Origin: CAVRIA01 sp963721115
GTDB taxonomy: Bacteria; Desulfobacterota; Binatia; HRBIN30; CADEER01
Assembly: GCA_963721115.1 (NCBI GenBank)
Contig: CAVRIA010000001.1
Location: 34,489 to 98,488, forward strand
Length of the DNA stretch: 64,000 bases
Reading direction: 5' to 3'
Both the position numbers and the translations under genes were made by a program. The notes beneath the pieces are model-generated. The model saw nothing but the letters and a program-made list of their open reading frames with translations. It did no database searches and was not told where the DNA came from. Shown one piece after another: positions 44,729 to 54,045 of the stretch (positions are counted from its first letter, which is position 1; every line of letters starts with the position of its first letter).

Positions 44729-44798
44729 CTGCCACCTCCAGAAGCGGAACATGACCCGTACGGGCCCCCGGCCGCAAGCGTAACCGGTGGTCAGTGTT

Positions 44799-44997
44799 GC
44801 CCCCGGGCTGCGCCGGATCATTCGAGCTGAGAAACGGACGGACTTTCGGACTTCCGGAACAGGCTGAGGCTGAGGCTCAGGCTCGGGCTGAGGACGGTGC
44901 GCGCTTCGCGCGGTCTTTGGGGTCGATCCCCAGCCTCAGCCCGAGCCCCAGCCTTTGCCTACGAGCCCCGGCACAGCCCGGGCGAGTTTCAGGCTAG
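44799..44997. repeat. Family-2 palindromic repeat, copy 2
   Basis: Near-identical to 39319-39510, same orientation, slightly longer because of one extra AGGCTG unit. Left bracket of a segment containing the HiPIP-like gene; the right bracket is the inverted copy at 45443-45632. Confidence 0.85.
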
Positions 44998-45122
44998 TGA
45001 TGAGAGGCTCTGAGGGCGGCGCGGCCGCACTCCCAGCTCGCACGCGGCGACCGATAACTGATCACTGACAACCGATCGCTGATCCGCTTCGCCCGTTGCC
45101 GTTTGACCCTTGATCGGGAAGA

Positions 45123-45374
45123 ATGGGGCGCATGACGGACGATCTGCCGAAGCCCGAACCGAAGGAAATCGACGAGAAGCTGTCGCTGGAGCTGCGCCAT
45201 CTGGCGGAGGATGCGATTCTGCGCGGACGGCCGAACGGCGACGAGCGCTGCGGCAACTGTCTCTACTACCTCAACCCCGACGAGGACGTCACCTATTGCT
45301 GGCACCCGAAGATCCGCATTCTCGTCGGCGGCGAGTGGTGGTGCCAGTGGTGGGAGAAGATCGAGGATCAGTGA
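45123..45374 (+). CDS. Small four-cysteine protein, HiPIP-like
   Basis: 83 residues from ATG 45123 (or 80 from ATG 45132, which lacks a clear ribosome site). Hydrophilic helical start, then RCGNCLYYLN, TYCWHPKIRIL and EWWCQWWE. Cysteines at 43, 46, 59 and 74 give C-x2-C-x12-C-x14-C with W before and after the last, close to the spacing of high-potential iron-sulfur proteins (C-x2-C-x14-16-C-x13-C). No TAT or Sec signal is present, unlike periplasmic HiPIPs. An alternative is a zinc-binding fold. Bracketed by inverted family-2 repeats and TGATCAGTGA-type short repeats. Confidence 0.6.
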   Translation: MGRMTDDLPKPEPKEIDEKLSLELRHLAEDAILRGRPNGDERCGNCLYYLNPDEDVTYCWHPKIRILVGGEWWCQWWEKIEDQ

Positions 45375-45442
45375 ACCGTGACCAGTGATCAGTGAACAGC
45401 GATCAGTGGACGGGGACGGCGCGACGGGGCCCCGCCCGGCCA

Positions 45443-45632
45443 CTAGCCTGAAACTCGCCCGGGCTGTGCCCGGGTTCGTAGGAAAAGGCTGGGGCGCGGG
45501 CTGAGGCTGGGGATCGATCCCAAAGACCGCGCGAAGCGCGCACCGTCCTCAGCCTGAGCCTGAGCCCGAGCCTCAGCCTATTCCGGCAGCCCCCGCGTTT
45601 CTCAGCTCGAATGATCCGGCGCAGCCGGGGGC
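45443..45632. repeat. Family-2 palindromic repeat, copy 3 (reverse)
   Basis: Reverse complement of copies 1 and 2. With 44799-44997 it brackets the small four-cysteine gene in inverted orientation. The flanking bases on its right (45635-45668) are TGATCACTGA-type short repeats that also appear at 45053-45085 and 45373-45416. Confidence 0.85.
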
Positions 45633-45661
45633 GACACTGACAACTGATCACTGACGACTGA

Positions 45662-47053
45662 TCACTGGTTTCTCAGTCCGCGCGCCGCGGCCAGGGCAAA
45701 AGCCGCCATTGCGATCGCGACGAGATCCACGATGCCGATGGCCAGGGGTGAAGGGTGCCCCGCAGTCGTGCCGAGGGCGACGATCGCGCCACCGAATCCG
45801 GTTCCCAGGGCCACGCCGAGGACGTTGGCGAGCTGCATGGAAGCCGAGGCGGCGCCTTCCCTGCCGGGCGGCGCCATCTCGAGGACGACCAGCGCCGTGG
45901 TCGAGTAGGCGACGCCCATTCCGAGCCCCGCGACACCCCAGGCGAGGGCGGCTACGACAACCGGGACGCGCTCCGAGAGCACGGCCCCCGTGCCGGCGAT
46001 TCCCGCCGCGATGAGGAGTAGACCGGCGGCCACCATGGCGCGACGGCTCCGCGTCGGTGCCAGCCGCGCCTGAATCCAGGCGCCGGCAGTCCAGCACACG
46101 GTGGCCGCCGTGAGCGCCAGGCCGGCGACCGTCGACGAGCGGCCGCGGATCGCGGTCAGCAGCAGCGGCAGGAACGCCTCGGCGGCGAAGAAGGCGGCGC
46201 TGAGCAGGCCCATGACCGCGATGGCGGCCGGCAGACCGCGCCGCGCGCGCAAGGTGCCGTCCGGCACCAGCCGGCGCAGCGCCGGCACGCCGAGCGTACC
46301 GCCGGCAACGACGAGCATCACGGCCGGGACCGACGGGCCGAGGCCGAGCCCATACAGCAGCGCCGCCGCGCCCGCCGTGAGGGCGAGGGCAGCGAGCATC
46401 GAGTGCGCCTCCTCGGCCGGCGCTTCGCCGGCCGAGCCGTCGGAGGCCTCGTGACCGCGCAGCTTGCGCAGGGCCGGCCACGCCAGCGCGGCGGCGGCGG
46501 CCGTGCAGGGCGCGAGCCCGAGGAAGACCCAGCGCCAGCTGAGGTGATCCGCGACGACGCCGGCCAGCGCCGGGCCGATCAGGCCGGGCGCCACCCAGGC
46601 GCTCGACAGCAGCGCGATCATGTGCGGCCGCTCGGCGGGCGCATACCCGCGCGCCACCGCCACGTAGGAGACCGCCGAGATGGCGCCGGCGCCAAAGCCC
46701 TGGACCACCCGGCCGGCCACCAGCATGGGCATCGACACGGCGGCGCCCGCGCAGAGGAGTCCGAGCACGAACAGTCCGACACCGGCGGCGAACGGCGTCG
46801 CCACGCCCCGGCGGTCGGCCTGCCCACCCGCGGCCGTGATGCCCAGCAGGTTGGCGAGCATGAAGCCGCTGAACGCCCAGCCGTAGAGCTCGAGTCCGCC
46901 GATGTCCGCGGTCGTGGCCGGAAGAATGGTGGCGACCGACACCGACTCGAGGGCGGCCATCGAGACGGTGAGCACCAGCCCCGTGGTCAGACCGCGGCGG
47001 CCCGCGCTCCAGACGGATCCGCCGCGGGCGGCGCCTGTGGATTCAACCGGCAT
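45662..47053 (-). CDS. MFS transporter (DHA2/DHA1-like multidrug exporter)
   Basis: 463 residues with 12-14 predicted helices. N-terminal LVLTVSMAALESVSVATILPATTADIGG and motif-C-like GLIGPALAGVVADHLSWRWVFLGLAP identify a drug:H+ antiporter type; GRVVQGFGAGAISAVSYVAVAR is the conserved helix-4 segment. The C-terminal stop lies in a short TGATCAGTG repeat. Substrate unknown. Confidence 0.83.
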   Translation of the reverse strand: MPVESTGAARGGSVWSAGRRGLTTGLVLTVSMAALESVSVATILPATTADIGGLELYGWAFSGFMLANLLGITAAGGQADRRGVATPFAAGVGLFVLGLLCAGAAVSMPMLVAGRVVQGFGAGAISAVSYVAVARGYAPAERPHMIALLSSAWVAPGLIGPALAGVVADHLSWRWVFLGLAPCTAAAAALAWPALRKLRGHEASDGSAGEAPAEEAHSMLAALALTAGAAALLYGLGLGPSVPAVMLVVAGGTLGVPALRRLVPDGTLRARRGLPAAIAVMGLLSAAFFAAEAFLPLLLTAIRGRSSTVAGLALTAATVCWTAGAWIQARLAPTRSRRAMVAAGLLLIAAGIAGTGAVLSERVPVVVAALAWGVAGLGMGVAYSTTALVVLEMAPPGREGAASASMQLANVLGVALGTGFGGAIVALGTTAGHPSPLAIGIVDLVAIAMAAFALAAARGLRNQ

Positions 47054-47553
47054 CCCTCACCTTTGAAATCGCTGAGCGCCCGTCGTTACCACGTCTCGCT
47101 GCGGCGTAGCAGGGCCGCGACCGGCGACCAACTGCCGGTCGTTGGGTTGCCGAGTTATTGGTTGTTGGGCGTGACTGAATCGGGGTCGGAATCGCTATCG
47201 GGATCGGAATCGAATCAGATCAATGAGCTTCGGCCATGCTGACGAAGCTCGGTCGACGCGGCTACACAGTCCGCGAGGCTCCGGCCGAGTACTTCGTGGT
47301 GGGAATCGATCCCGATTCCGATAGCGATTCCGACCCCGAGGCGAAAAGAAGCCGAACAACAGCTTGCAGCGGACGCGCCGAAGGCGCGCCGCTGAAGCAT
47401 GGCGTTGGGGTCGATCGAAGCTCGAGGCCTCGATCTTTCGGAGTTGTCTTCTGGAGTATTCCGAAGAGATCGAACTTGACTACGGGAACAGAAAACACGC
47501 TTGACGCTGCGGCGCGGTGGGACGTAGAAGCGGACTGCGGCGAAGAGTCGAGC
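47054..47553. other. Intergenic stretch with a 19-bp perfect inverted repeat
   Basis: 500 bases with no well-supported gene. Left arm TCGGGGTCGGAATCGCTAT (47180-47198) and right arm ATAGCGATTCCGACCCCGA (47321-47339) are perfect complements, 122 bases apart; nearby are imperfect GATCGGAATCG and GATTCCGAT repeats. An open frame at 47236 (LTKLGRRGYTVREAPAEYFV) could be a fragment of an older glycosyltransferase but ends in repeat-encoded DSDSDSD. The P450 gene starts at 47554. Confidence 0.6.
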
Positions 47554-48721
47554 ATGGCGGTAGACTTCGCATTCAATCCCTTCGATCCGGAGACCCGACG
47601 CAACCCGTTTCCGCTCTACGCCCGTGGGCGGTGCGACTACCCCGTCTACCGCCATCCCGAGCTGCCGATCGTGTCCGTCTTCCGCTACGCGGAAGTGCAG
47701 TCGATCCTGAAGGACCCGGAGACGTGGTCGAGCCGTTTTCCCGCACCATCAGGGGTCGATCCGGAGAAGGTCCCCGAGCCGAGCATGCTCGGCCAGGATC
47801 CGCCGCAGCACACGCGGCTGCGCGGCCTCGTGAGCCAGGCCTTCACCCCGCGTATCATCCGCCGCCTCGAGCCGCGCATGCGCGAGATCGCCGACGAGCT
47901 GATCGACCGGGCTCTCGACGCAGGCGAGGTCGACTTCGTGCGGGCGCTCACCTATCCGCTGCCGGTCATCGTCATCGCCGAGATCATCGGTATCCCGGCC
48001 GAGGACCGCGAGCAGTTCAAGTCGTGGTCCGACGCCGCGATCGCCAACCTCGGCAACGGCCTCTTCGTGCCGCCGACGCCGGAGCGCCTGCGCCAGCTGG
48101 GAAGCCTGATCGGCGAGATGGGGGAGTACTTCTCGCGACTCGCCGACGAACGGCGCCGGCGACCGCGCGAGGATCTCCTCACCGGGTTGGTGCAGGCCGA
48201 GGTCGAGGGCTCGAAGCTGAGCCACGACGAGATGATCCGCATGCTCGTCCTGCTGCTGGTGGCCGGCAACGAGACCACGACCACTCTCATCGGCAACGCG
48301 GTGATCGAGCTGCTCGACCATCCCGATGAGCTGGCTCGCCTGCGCGCCGAGCCACAGCGGATCGCGTCGGCGGTCGAAGAAGTGCTGCGCTTCTCGTCGC
48401 CGGTGCAGATGGACCCGCGCTTCGCGACGCGCGACGTCGAGGTGGGCGGAGTGAGCGTGCGCGCCGGCCAGTTCGCCATCAGTTGGCTCGGGTCGGCCAA
48501 CCGCGACGAGGAGGTGTTCGCCGACGCCGATCGCTTCGACATCGCCCGCGACGACAACCGTCACCTCGCCTTCGGCTTCGGCGTCCACTACTGCCTGGGC
48601 GCCAACCTGGCGCGCCTCGAGGCCCAGGTGGCGCTGGGATCGCTGCTCGCCAAGACGCGTTCGTTCGAACGCGCCGGCGACGCTCCCCTGCCCCTGCATC
48701 CCAGCATCGTCTTCCGCGGCT

Positions 48722-49426
<705 letters not shown>

Positions 49427-49625
49427 CGTAACCTCCTGGCGCGGCTCAGCGTAGCACATCCGACCTCGGCACCTCCGCCCCCCTTCGCCGCGCAGTGATT
49501 CAGTGCCTCAGTGGACTCAGTGATTCAGCGACTCACAGTGACCGGTGACGCAGCCGTCGGCACTTCAACCTGGCGGCCCGAAAGGACTGAAGAACGGTTG
49601 TTGGTAAACAACTCGACATGCTGCC

Positions 49626-50645
49626 CTACCTGTGCAGCTCCTCGAACAGGACCTGAAGGATCGCCGCGGTGGGAACCGCGAGAATCGCGCCCAGGATGCC
49701 GAGCAAGGCGGTTCCGATCAGGATCGCGATGATCACGCCGGCGGCGTTGAGGCCGACCTGGTGCCGCATGAGATTGGGCACCAGGACGTGGTTCTCGAAC
49801 TGCTGTTGCACCAGGTAGAAGAGCGCGACGACGAGAGCCTTCTGCCACGACATGGTCAGGCCGATGGCGATCCCCGGCACGGCCGCGGCGACGGGTCCGG
49901 CGTAGGGGATGAACTCGCCGAGCGCGGCGATCAGCGCCAGGACGTAGAAGTACGGCAGGCCGAGCAGCCCCAGCCCGAGCGCGGTGGAGCCGCCGATCAA
50001 CCCGCACAGCATGAGCTGGCCGCTCATCCAGGCGCCGACCTTCTCGGCGATCTCGGACGCCACGGCACTCGCCTCGTCTCGCCGGCGGCGCGGGAACAGG
50101 GAGATGATCGCGTGGAAGAAGGACTCCGACTCGTTGAGCAGGTAGAAGGACAGGACGACGATCACGCCGAGGCCGAACAACCCGCCCATGACGTCCCAGA
50201 ACTTCCCGAGAATGGTCGTCACGACGTCAGTGCTGCCCGGCGCCTTCTGCAGGATCTCCTGCAAGGACAGCGGATGCGATTCGACTCCGTGCGCGACCAG
50301 AAAGTGCTGCGCCCGCTCGACCATGTCGGGCAGATTCTGCGTCAGCTGCCGGGCCTGGTTTACCAGGGGCGGAAAGATGGCGAAGACGACGGCGGCGACG
50401 ACGCCGATCGCCGTGAGGTAGACCGCCGCGATGGAGACGACGCGCGGCAGTTGGCGGCGGTAGAACGGCACGTGCGAGTGCCGGTGGATGAAGCGAGTGA
50501 CCGGGCTGAGGCCAGTGGCGAGCAAGGCACTCATGTAGATCAGCAGGATCGCGTAGCGAGCCAGATAGACGGTCCAGAGGCAGACGAAGGCGAGAACGAG
50601 GACCGCCACCGCCCGCCCGATCACTCCCGCGGTGTCCTCGGTCAT
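49626..50645 (-). CDS. AI-2E-family (PerM-like) membrane transporter
   Basis: 339 residues, eight predicted membrane helices. Conserved C-terminal pair FYVLALIAALGEFIPYAGPVAAAVPGI and VGLNAAGVIIAILIGTALLGILGAILAVP, typical of the family. N-terminal VLAFVCLWTVYLARYAILLIYMSALLATGLSP. Members export AI-2 or act as Na+/H+ or other transporters; the sequence does not distinguish. Confidence 0.9.
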   Translation of the reverse strand: MTEDTAGVIGRAVAVLVLAFVCLWTVYLARYAILLIYMSALLATGLSPVTRFIHRHSHVPFYRRQLPRVVSIAAVYLTAIGVVAAVVFAIFPPLVNQARQLTQNLPDMVERAQHFLVAHGVESHPLSLQEILQKAPGSTDVVTTILGKFWDVMGGLFGLGVIVVLSFYLLNESESFFHAIISLFPRRRRDEASAVASEIAEKVGAWMSGQLMLCGLIGGSTALGLGLLGLPYFYVLALIAALGEFIPYAGPVAAAVPGIAIGLTMSWQKALVVALFYLVQQQFENHVLVPNLMRHQVGLNAAGVIIAILIGTALLGILGAILAVPTAAILQVLFEELHR

Positions 50646-50735
50646 CTGCGGCCCCCGGCCGGCGTGCTCCGTGCGGTCTCGTTCATCGATACCATCTTAA
50701 CGGGCCGGAAGGCGGTGCCGCAGCCCCGCCCCGCA

Positions 50736-50760
50736 CCTCTTCGAAAGGTCGAGACCTTGG
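50736..50760. repeat. Isolated CTCTTCGAAAGGTCGAG unit
   Basis: Single copy of the short unit that recurs in the mosaic islands at 26 and 28 kb, here upstream of the partial duplicate gene, between the permease and the membrane-protein operon. Confidence 0.5.
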
Positions 50761-50876
50761 AGTTTCGACTTCTTCCCGAAGCCTTCCGCCTCTCCTCGGC
50801 TCACCGCCCACGCGCTCACGTCCCTCTACGACAAAGCAAGGCGACGAGAAGAGACCAGGCGCGATGTGCCGCGGCC

Positions 50877-51233
50877 CGGCGCGCCGGAAGACTCAGTCGG
50901 AAGCGGGTGGATCGGCCGGCGAGTGGCCGCTCCCACCGCCGCACAGGTCGCGGCCGCAGTGATCGCGGCAGGGCGAGTCGGATCCGCGCCGAACGAACCC
51001 GGATGCGTCGATCCACACCGAGTCGGCCGGCCACGGCGTGAGGCGCTGCGGGTCCGGGATCGTCGTGTCGGCGCTGCCGAAGGTCAGCGTCGTCGACAGG
51101 CCGGTCAGGAGATCGTAGCCGCCGGTCCACACGGCTCCGTACGCCGTGAAGGGCACGCCGACGACCGCCCACATGACGCGGTCGAGCGCCGTGCACTCCG
51201 GGCCGAAGCAGTTCCTCCACCCCTGGGCGTACG
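50877..51233 (-). pseudogene. Truncated duplicate of the secreted protein gene at 58345-58881
   Basis: About 357 bases match 58329-58685 in the same orientation with only a handful of mismatches that I can count. It retains the C-terminal ~115 codons (from about CFGPECTALDRVMWAV to the stop at 50893) but lacks the signal peptide and first ~65 codons; no start codon with a ribosome site precedes it. A non-functional fragment and also the left direct repeat around the MoxR/DUF58 operon. Confidence 0.8.
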
Positions 51234-51299
51234 GGCCAACGTGGGACCGGGGACGCCGGGGGTAACCCGGTCCCTGACCGCGACCCTTGGGCCAAGCGA

Positions 51300-51372
51300 A
51301 TCCTCAGCCTCAGCCCGAGCCTTCGCCTTTGCCTACGAACCCGAGCGCAGCCGGGTGAGTTTCAGGCTGACC
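51300..51372. repeat. Family-2 palindromic repeat, partial copy
   Basis: About 70 bases matching the right half of the family-2 element (CCTCAGCCTCAGCCCGAGCC to GAGTTTCAGGCT). Adjacent to the truncated duplicate gene and about 100 bases before the membrane-protein operon. Confidence 0.7.
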
Positions 51373-51470
51373 TCACTTCTCCGGTGGCGACTTGACGGCG
51401 TCGCGTCGTCTCAGGCACATAGCGCGTGATCGGACGTCCCGGGGGGAAGGAGTCCGGCGCGGAGGGAGCG

Positions 51471-52310
51471 ATGCCATACGAGATTCGCGCGATGTCCTTC
51501 GGCGAGATCTTGGACACCGGCTTCCGCCTCATCCGAGACCACGCCTTCGTTCTCATCGGGATGGCGTGCCTCATCCACGTTCCGCAGGCCGTAGTCGATA
51601 CCGCGCAGGGGATCTTAGTCGCGGCGTCCGGCGCGGCCAATCCCGCGGCCGTCGCGGCGAGTGTCCTCAGCCTGATCCTGCTTCTTCTCGCCATATCGGT
51701 GGTTCCGTGCGCGATCACCTTCGCGGTCGGTGAGATCTACCTCGGACGGCCGGTGTCGATCGGGCAGAGCGCGCGCTACGTGAGCTCCATTCTGCTGCCG
51801 TTGAGCGGCACGATGCTGCTGTGGGGGCTGATCCTGGCAGGAGGGTTCCTTCTCCTGGGGCTGCCGTGGGTTCTCGGCAGGCTCGTGTGGGTTCCGCTCG
51901 GCGTTCTCCTCTTTCCGGTCATGGTCGTCGTGTATGTACGCATCCTTCTGCGTTTGATGTTCGTCTGGCAGGTCGCGGTGCTGGAGCGTGTCTTCGGTAC
52001 CGCCGCTCTGCGCCGCAGCCGCGAACTCTTGTCCGGCAACCTCCTGCGCGCCGTCGGCATCATGGTCGTGGGCGTGCTGATCACCCTGCCGTTGCAATGG
52101 GGGGTCAGACTGATGCTTGCCTTCGCGCCGGCGGCGACTCCCCTGGTGAGCGCCGTCCCCCTGGCGGTGGCGATGGCCTTCACCTCGGCGGTCAACGTCG
52201 TCTTCTACTTCGACGTCCGCTGTCGCAAGGAAGCGTTCGACCTCGACCACCTCGGCGGGCTGGTGGCGCGGCAGGCGGTTCCGGAGCTCGCCCCGGGGGC
52301 GACGTCGTAG
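51471..52310 (+). CDS. Multi-span membrane protein, first gene of DUF4129/MoxR operon
   Basis: 279 residues with six or so membrane helices (FVLIGMACLIHVPQAVVDTA; VAASVLSLILLLLAISVVPC; SILLPLSGTMLLWGLILAGGF; and a hydrophobic C-terminal half). N-terminal MSFGEILDTGFRLIRDH resembles membrane domains fused to glycerophosphodiester phosphodiesterases (DUF7847-like). ATG 51471 follows GGAGGGA. It is cotranscribed with the DUF4129, DUF4350, MoxR and DUF58 genes; members of this cluster are of unknown function, often linked with envelope or protein-complex assembly. Confidence 0.75.
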   Translation: MPYEIRAMSFGEILDTGFRLIRDHAFVLIGMACLIHVPQAVVDTAQGILVAASGAANPAAVAASVLSLILLLLAISVVPCAITFAVGEIYLGRPVSIGQSARYVSSILLPLSGTMLLWGLILAGGFLLLGLPWVLGRLVWVPLGVLLFPVMVVVYVRILLRLMFVWQVAVLERVFGTAALRRSRELLSGNLLRAVGIMVVGVLITLPLQWGVRLMLAFAPAATPLVSAVPLAVAMAFTSAVNVVFYFDVRCRKEAFDLDHLGGLVARQAVPELAPGATS

Positions 52311-52318
52311 CCGTCCCC

Positions 52319-52906
52319 ATGGGCGCCGCTTCGACCACGGACCAGGCGGTTCGCGACCTCGCCGCCGAGATCCTGCGACGACCGCCGTATGCGCGTTGGC
52401 GCGGGTCCGGTGACCACTTCTTCTGGGACTGGGGATCGCATCTGTGGGTGCAGCACCCGGGCCTCTACGGGGTCCTGGTCGTCGTGACCGCCGTGATCTG
52501 CCTCCTTCTCGTCTGGCAGCTCGTCACCTCGCTGCCCGCTGCATCGCTCGCGCCGCGCGAGCGGCCGCCCGAGGCCGGCCTTGCCCTGGCGCCGCGCCTC
52601 GCCCTGCAGGCGGAGGCGCTGGCCGGCCGCGGGCGCTTTCTCGAGGCGGCTCACCTCCTGCAGGTGGCTGCCATCGACCTGCTGCTGCGCCGAGGACGAC
52701 TGCATCTGTCGCGCTTCGAGCCGAATCGCACCTTGCGGCGGCGACTGGGTGGGGCGCGGCTGCCGCCTCCGCTGGCCGGTGAGCTGGTGCGGGCCCTCGA
52801 CGAGCTGGAGGTTCGCTGGTTCCGCGACCGGTGCGAGGACCGGGACCTCTACCTGACGTGGCGCTCCGTTCACAGGCGCATCGAGACCTTGCCGGAGCTC
52901 GCATGA
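52319..52906 (+). CDS. DUF4129 membrane-anchored protein
   Basis: 195 residues. One membrane helix (YGVLVVVTAVICLLLVWQLVTSL) after a Trp-rich N-terminal region, followed by an alpha-helical cytoplasmic domain with AGRGRFLEAAHLLQVAAIDLLLRRG (TPR-like) and RTLRRRLGGARLPPPLAGELVRALDELE. That helical domain and the operon neighbours fit DUF4129. Stop overlaps the next start (ATGA at 52903). Confidence 0.8.
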   Translation: MGAASTTDQAVRDLAAEILRRPPYARWRGSGDHFFWDWGSHLWVQHPGLYGVLVVVTAVICLLLVWQLVTSLPAASLAPRERPPEAGLALAPRLALQAEALAGRGRFLEAAHLLQVAAIDLLLRRGRLHLSRFEPNRTLRRRLGGARLPPPLAGELVRALDELEVRWFRDRCEDRDLYLTWRSVHRRIETLPELA

Positions 52907-54045
52907 GGCGCCGTCTGCGGCTCTCGGTGCTCGCCGCCGCGATCCTTCTCGTCGCGCTCGGTGCCCTGCTGTCGGATACGGACAGGGAGCTGACCCGCAC
53001 GACCTTCGGTACGGTGCCCGATGGCTACAGCGCCCTGTTCCACCTCCTCGACGAGCTGCGTTTTCCGGTCGCGCGCATCTACGACGTGGCGGCGCTGCCG
53101 CCCGGTGCGACGGTCTGGTGGATCGAGCCGTGGGGAATCTGCCGCGGCACCGGCGCGCCGAACGCCGGATCGGACTGGGCGGGCGAGCGGTGGATGCGGG
53201 CCGGCGGCACCGGCGTCGTCTTCCTGTCGCCGCCTCGGGCTGGGGGGGACCGGTCGTGTGAATCCATCGCGGGCCTTCCCGTGCCCGCACGGGTCCTCGC
53301 CGGCGCGCGAGACGGCGCGAGCGCGGCAGGCGGACATCTCGTCACGGGGCCGATCGCGCCCGTCCCGCGTTGGCTCGAGAGCGACTCACTCGGCGTCTTC
53401 GCGCAGAGCGGGCTCGGATCCGCGATCGCGTTCGCCGGCGAGCAGCCCTTTGCCGTCGAGTACCCGCTCGGAAACGGCCGCCTGATCCTGGTCGCCGATT
53501 CGAGCTTTCTGCGCAATCGCCGGCTCGATCGGGCCGACGCGGCGCCGTTCGCCGTCGACCTGGTGCAGGCGTTCGGCTCGCCGCGCATCGACGAGGCGGA
53601 GCACGGCATGGGCGTCGAGCGGAGCGCCGCTCGTTATCTTCTGACTTCGCCCGCCGCGCCGCTCCTCGCCGGCCTCGCCGTGCTCGGGCTGCTGCTCTTC
53701 TGGCACGGCGCCCTGATGCCGCCGGCGACGCTGCCGGCCGGCGAGGCCGAGGCGCCGGCGCTGGCCGCCTTCGTCGACTCCCTGGCGAGCTTGTACGCCC
53801 GCACCGGCGACCACGCACGCCTGTTGGAGCAGTACCGCCTGCGCGTCGCCGGCCGCCTGCGCCGCCACCTGCACCTGCCGCCGGAAGCCGCGCTGGCGCT
53901 TCTTCTCGACCGGGTGCGCGCGCGTTCCAACGCGTCCGCGGAGCAGCTGCGCCTTCTCGGAGAGGGAAGGCCGGTGCGCAGCGAGGCGGAGCTGCGCGCC
54001 GCGGCGCGCTCGCTGGACGAGCTGGAGAGGGAGGTGGGTTCGTGA
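52903..54045 (+). CDS. DUF4350-type membrane protein
   Basis: 380 residues. N-terminal membrane helix (LSVLAAAILLVALGALL), then FGTVPDGYSALFHLLDELRFPVARIYDVAALPPGAT, typical of DUF4350 (GxxAL near the start and a ThuA/glutamine-amidotransferase-like region). GNGRLILVADSSFLRNRRLD and a second helix APLLAGLAVLGLLLFWHGA lie further on. ATGA start overlap with the DUF4129 gene and GTGA overlap with moxR show tight coupling. Confidence 0.8.
   Translation: MRRRLRLSVLAAAILLVALGALLSDTDRELTRTTFGTVPDGYSALFHLLDELRFPVARIYDVAALPPGATVWWIEPWGICRGTGAPNAGSDWAGERWMRAGGTGVVFLSPPRAGGDRSCESIAGLPVPARVLAGARDGASAAGGHLVTGPIAPVPRWLESDSLGVFAQSGLGSAIAFAGEQPFAVEYPLGNGRLILVADSSFLRNRRLDRADAAPFAVDLVQAFGSPRIDEAEHGMGVERSAARYLLTSPAAPLLAGLAVLGLLLFWHGALMPPATLPAGEAEAPALAAFVDSLASLYARTGDHARLLEQYRLRVAGRLRRHLHLPPEAALALLLDRVRARSNASAEQLRLLGEGRPVRSEAELRAAARSLDELEREVGS

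Noticed and set aside
47236..47553. Open frame in the 47 kb intergenic region (GT2-like LTKLGRRGYTVREAPAEY)
   Set aside because: Similarity to glycosyltransferase tails is too short, and the rest of the frame is encoded by a repeat (DSDSDSD); the P450 start at 47554 has its own gene.
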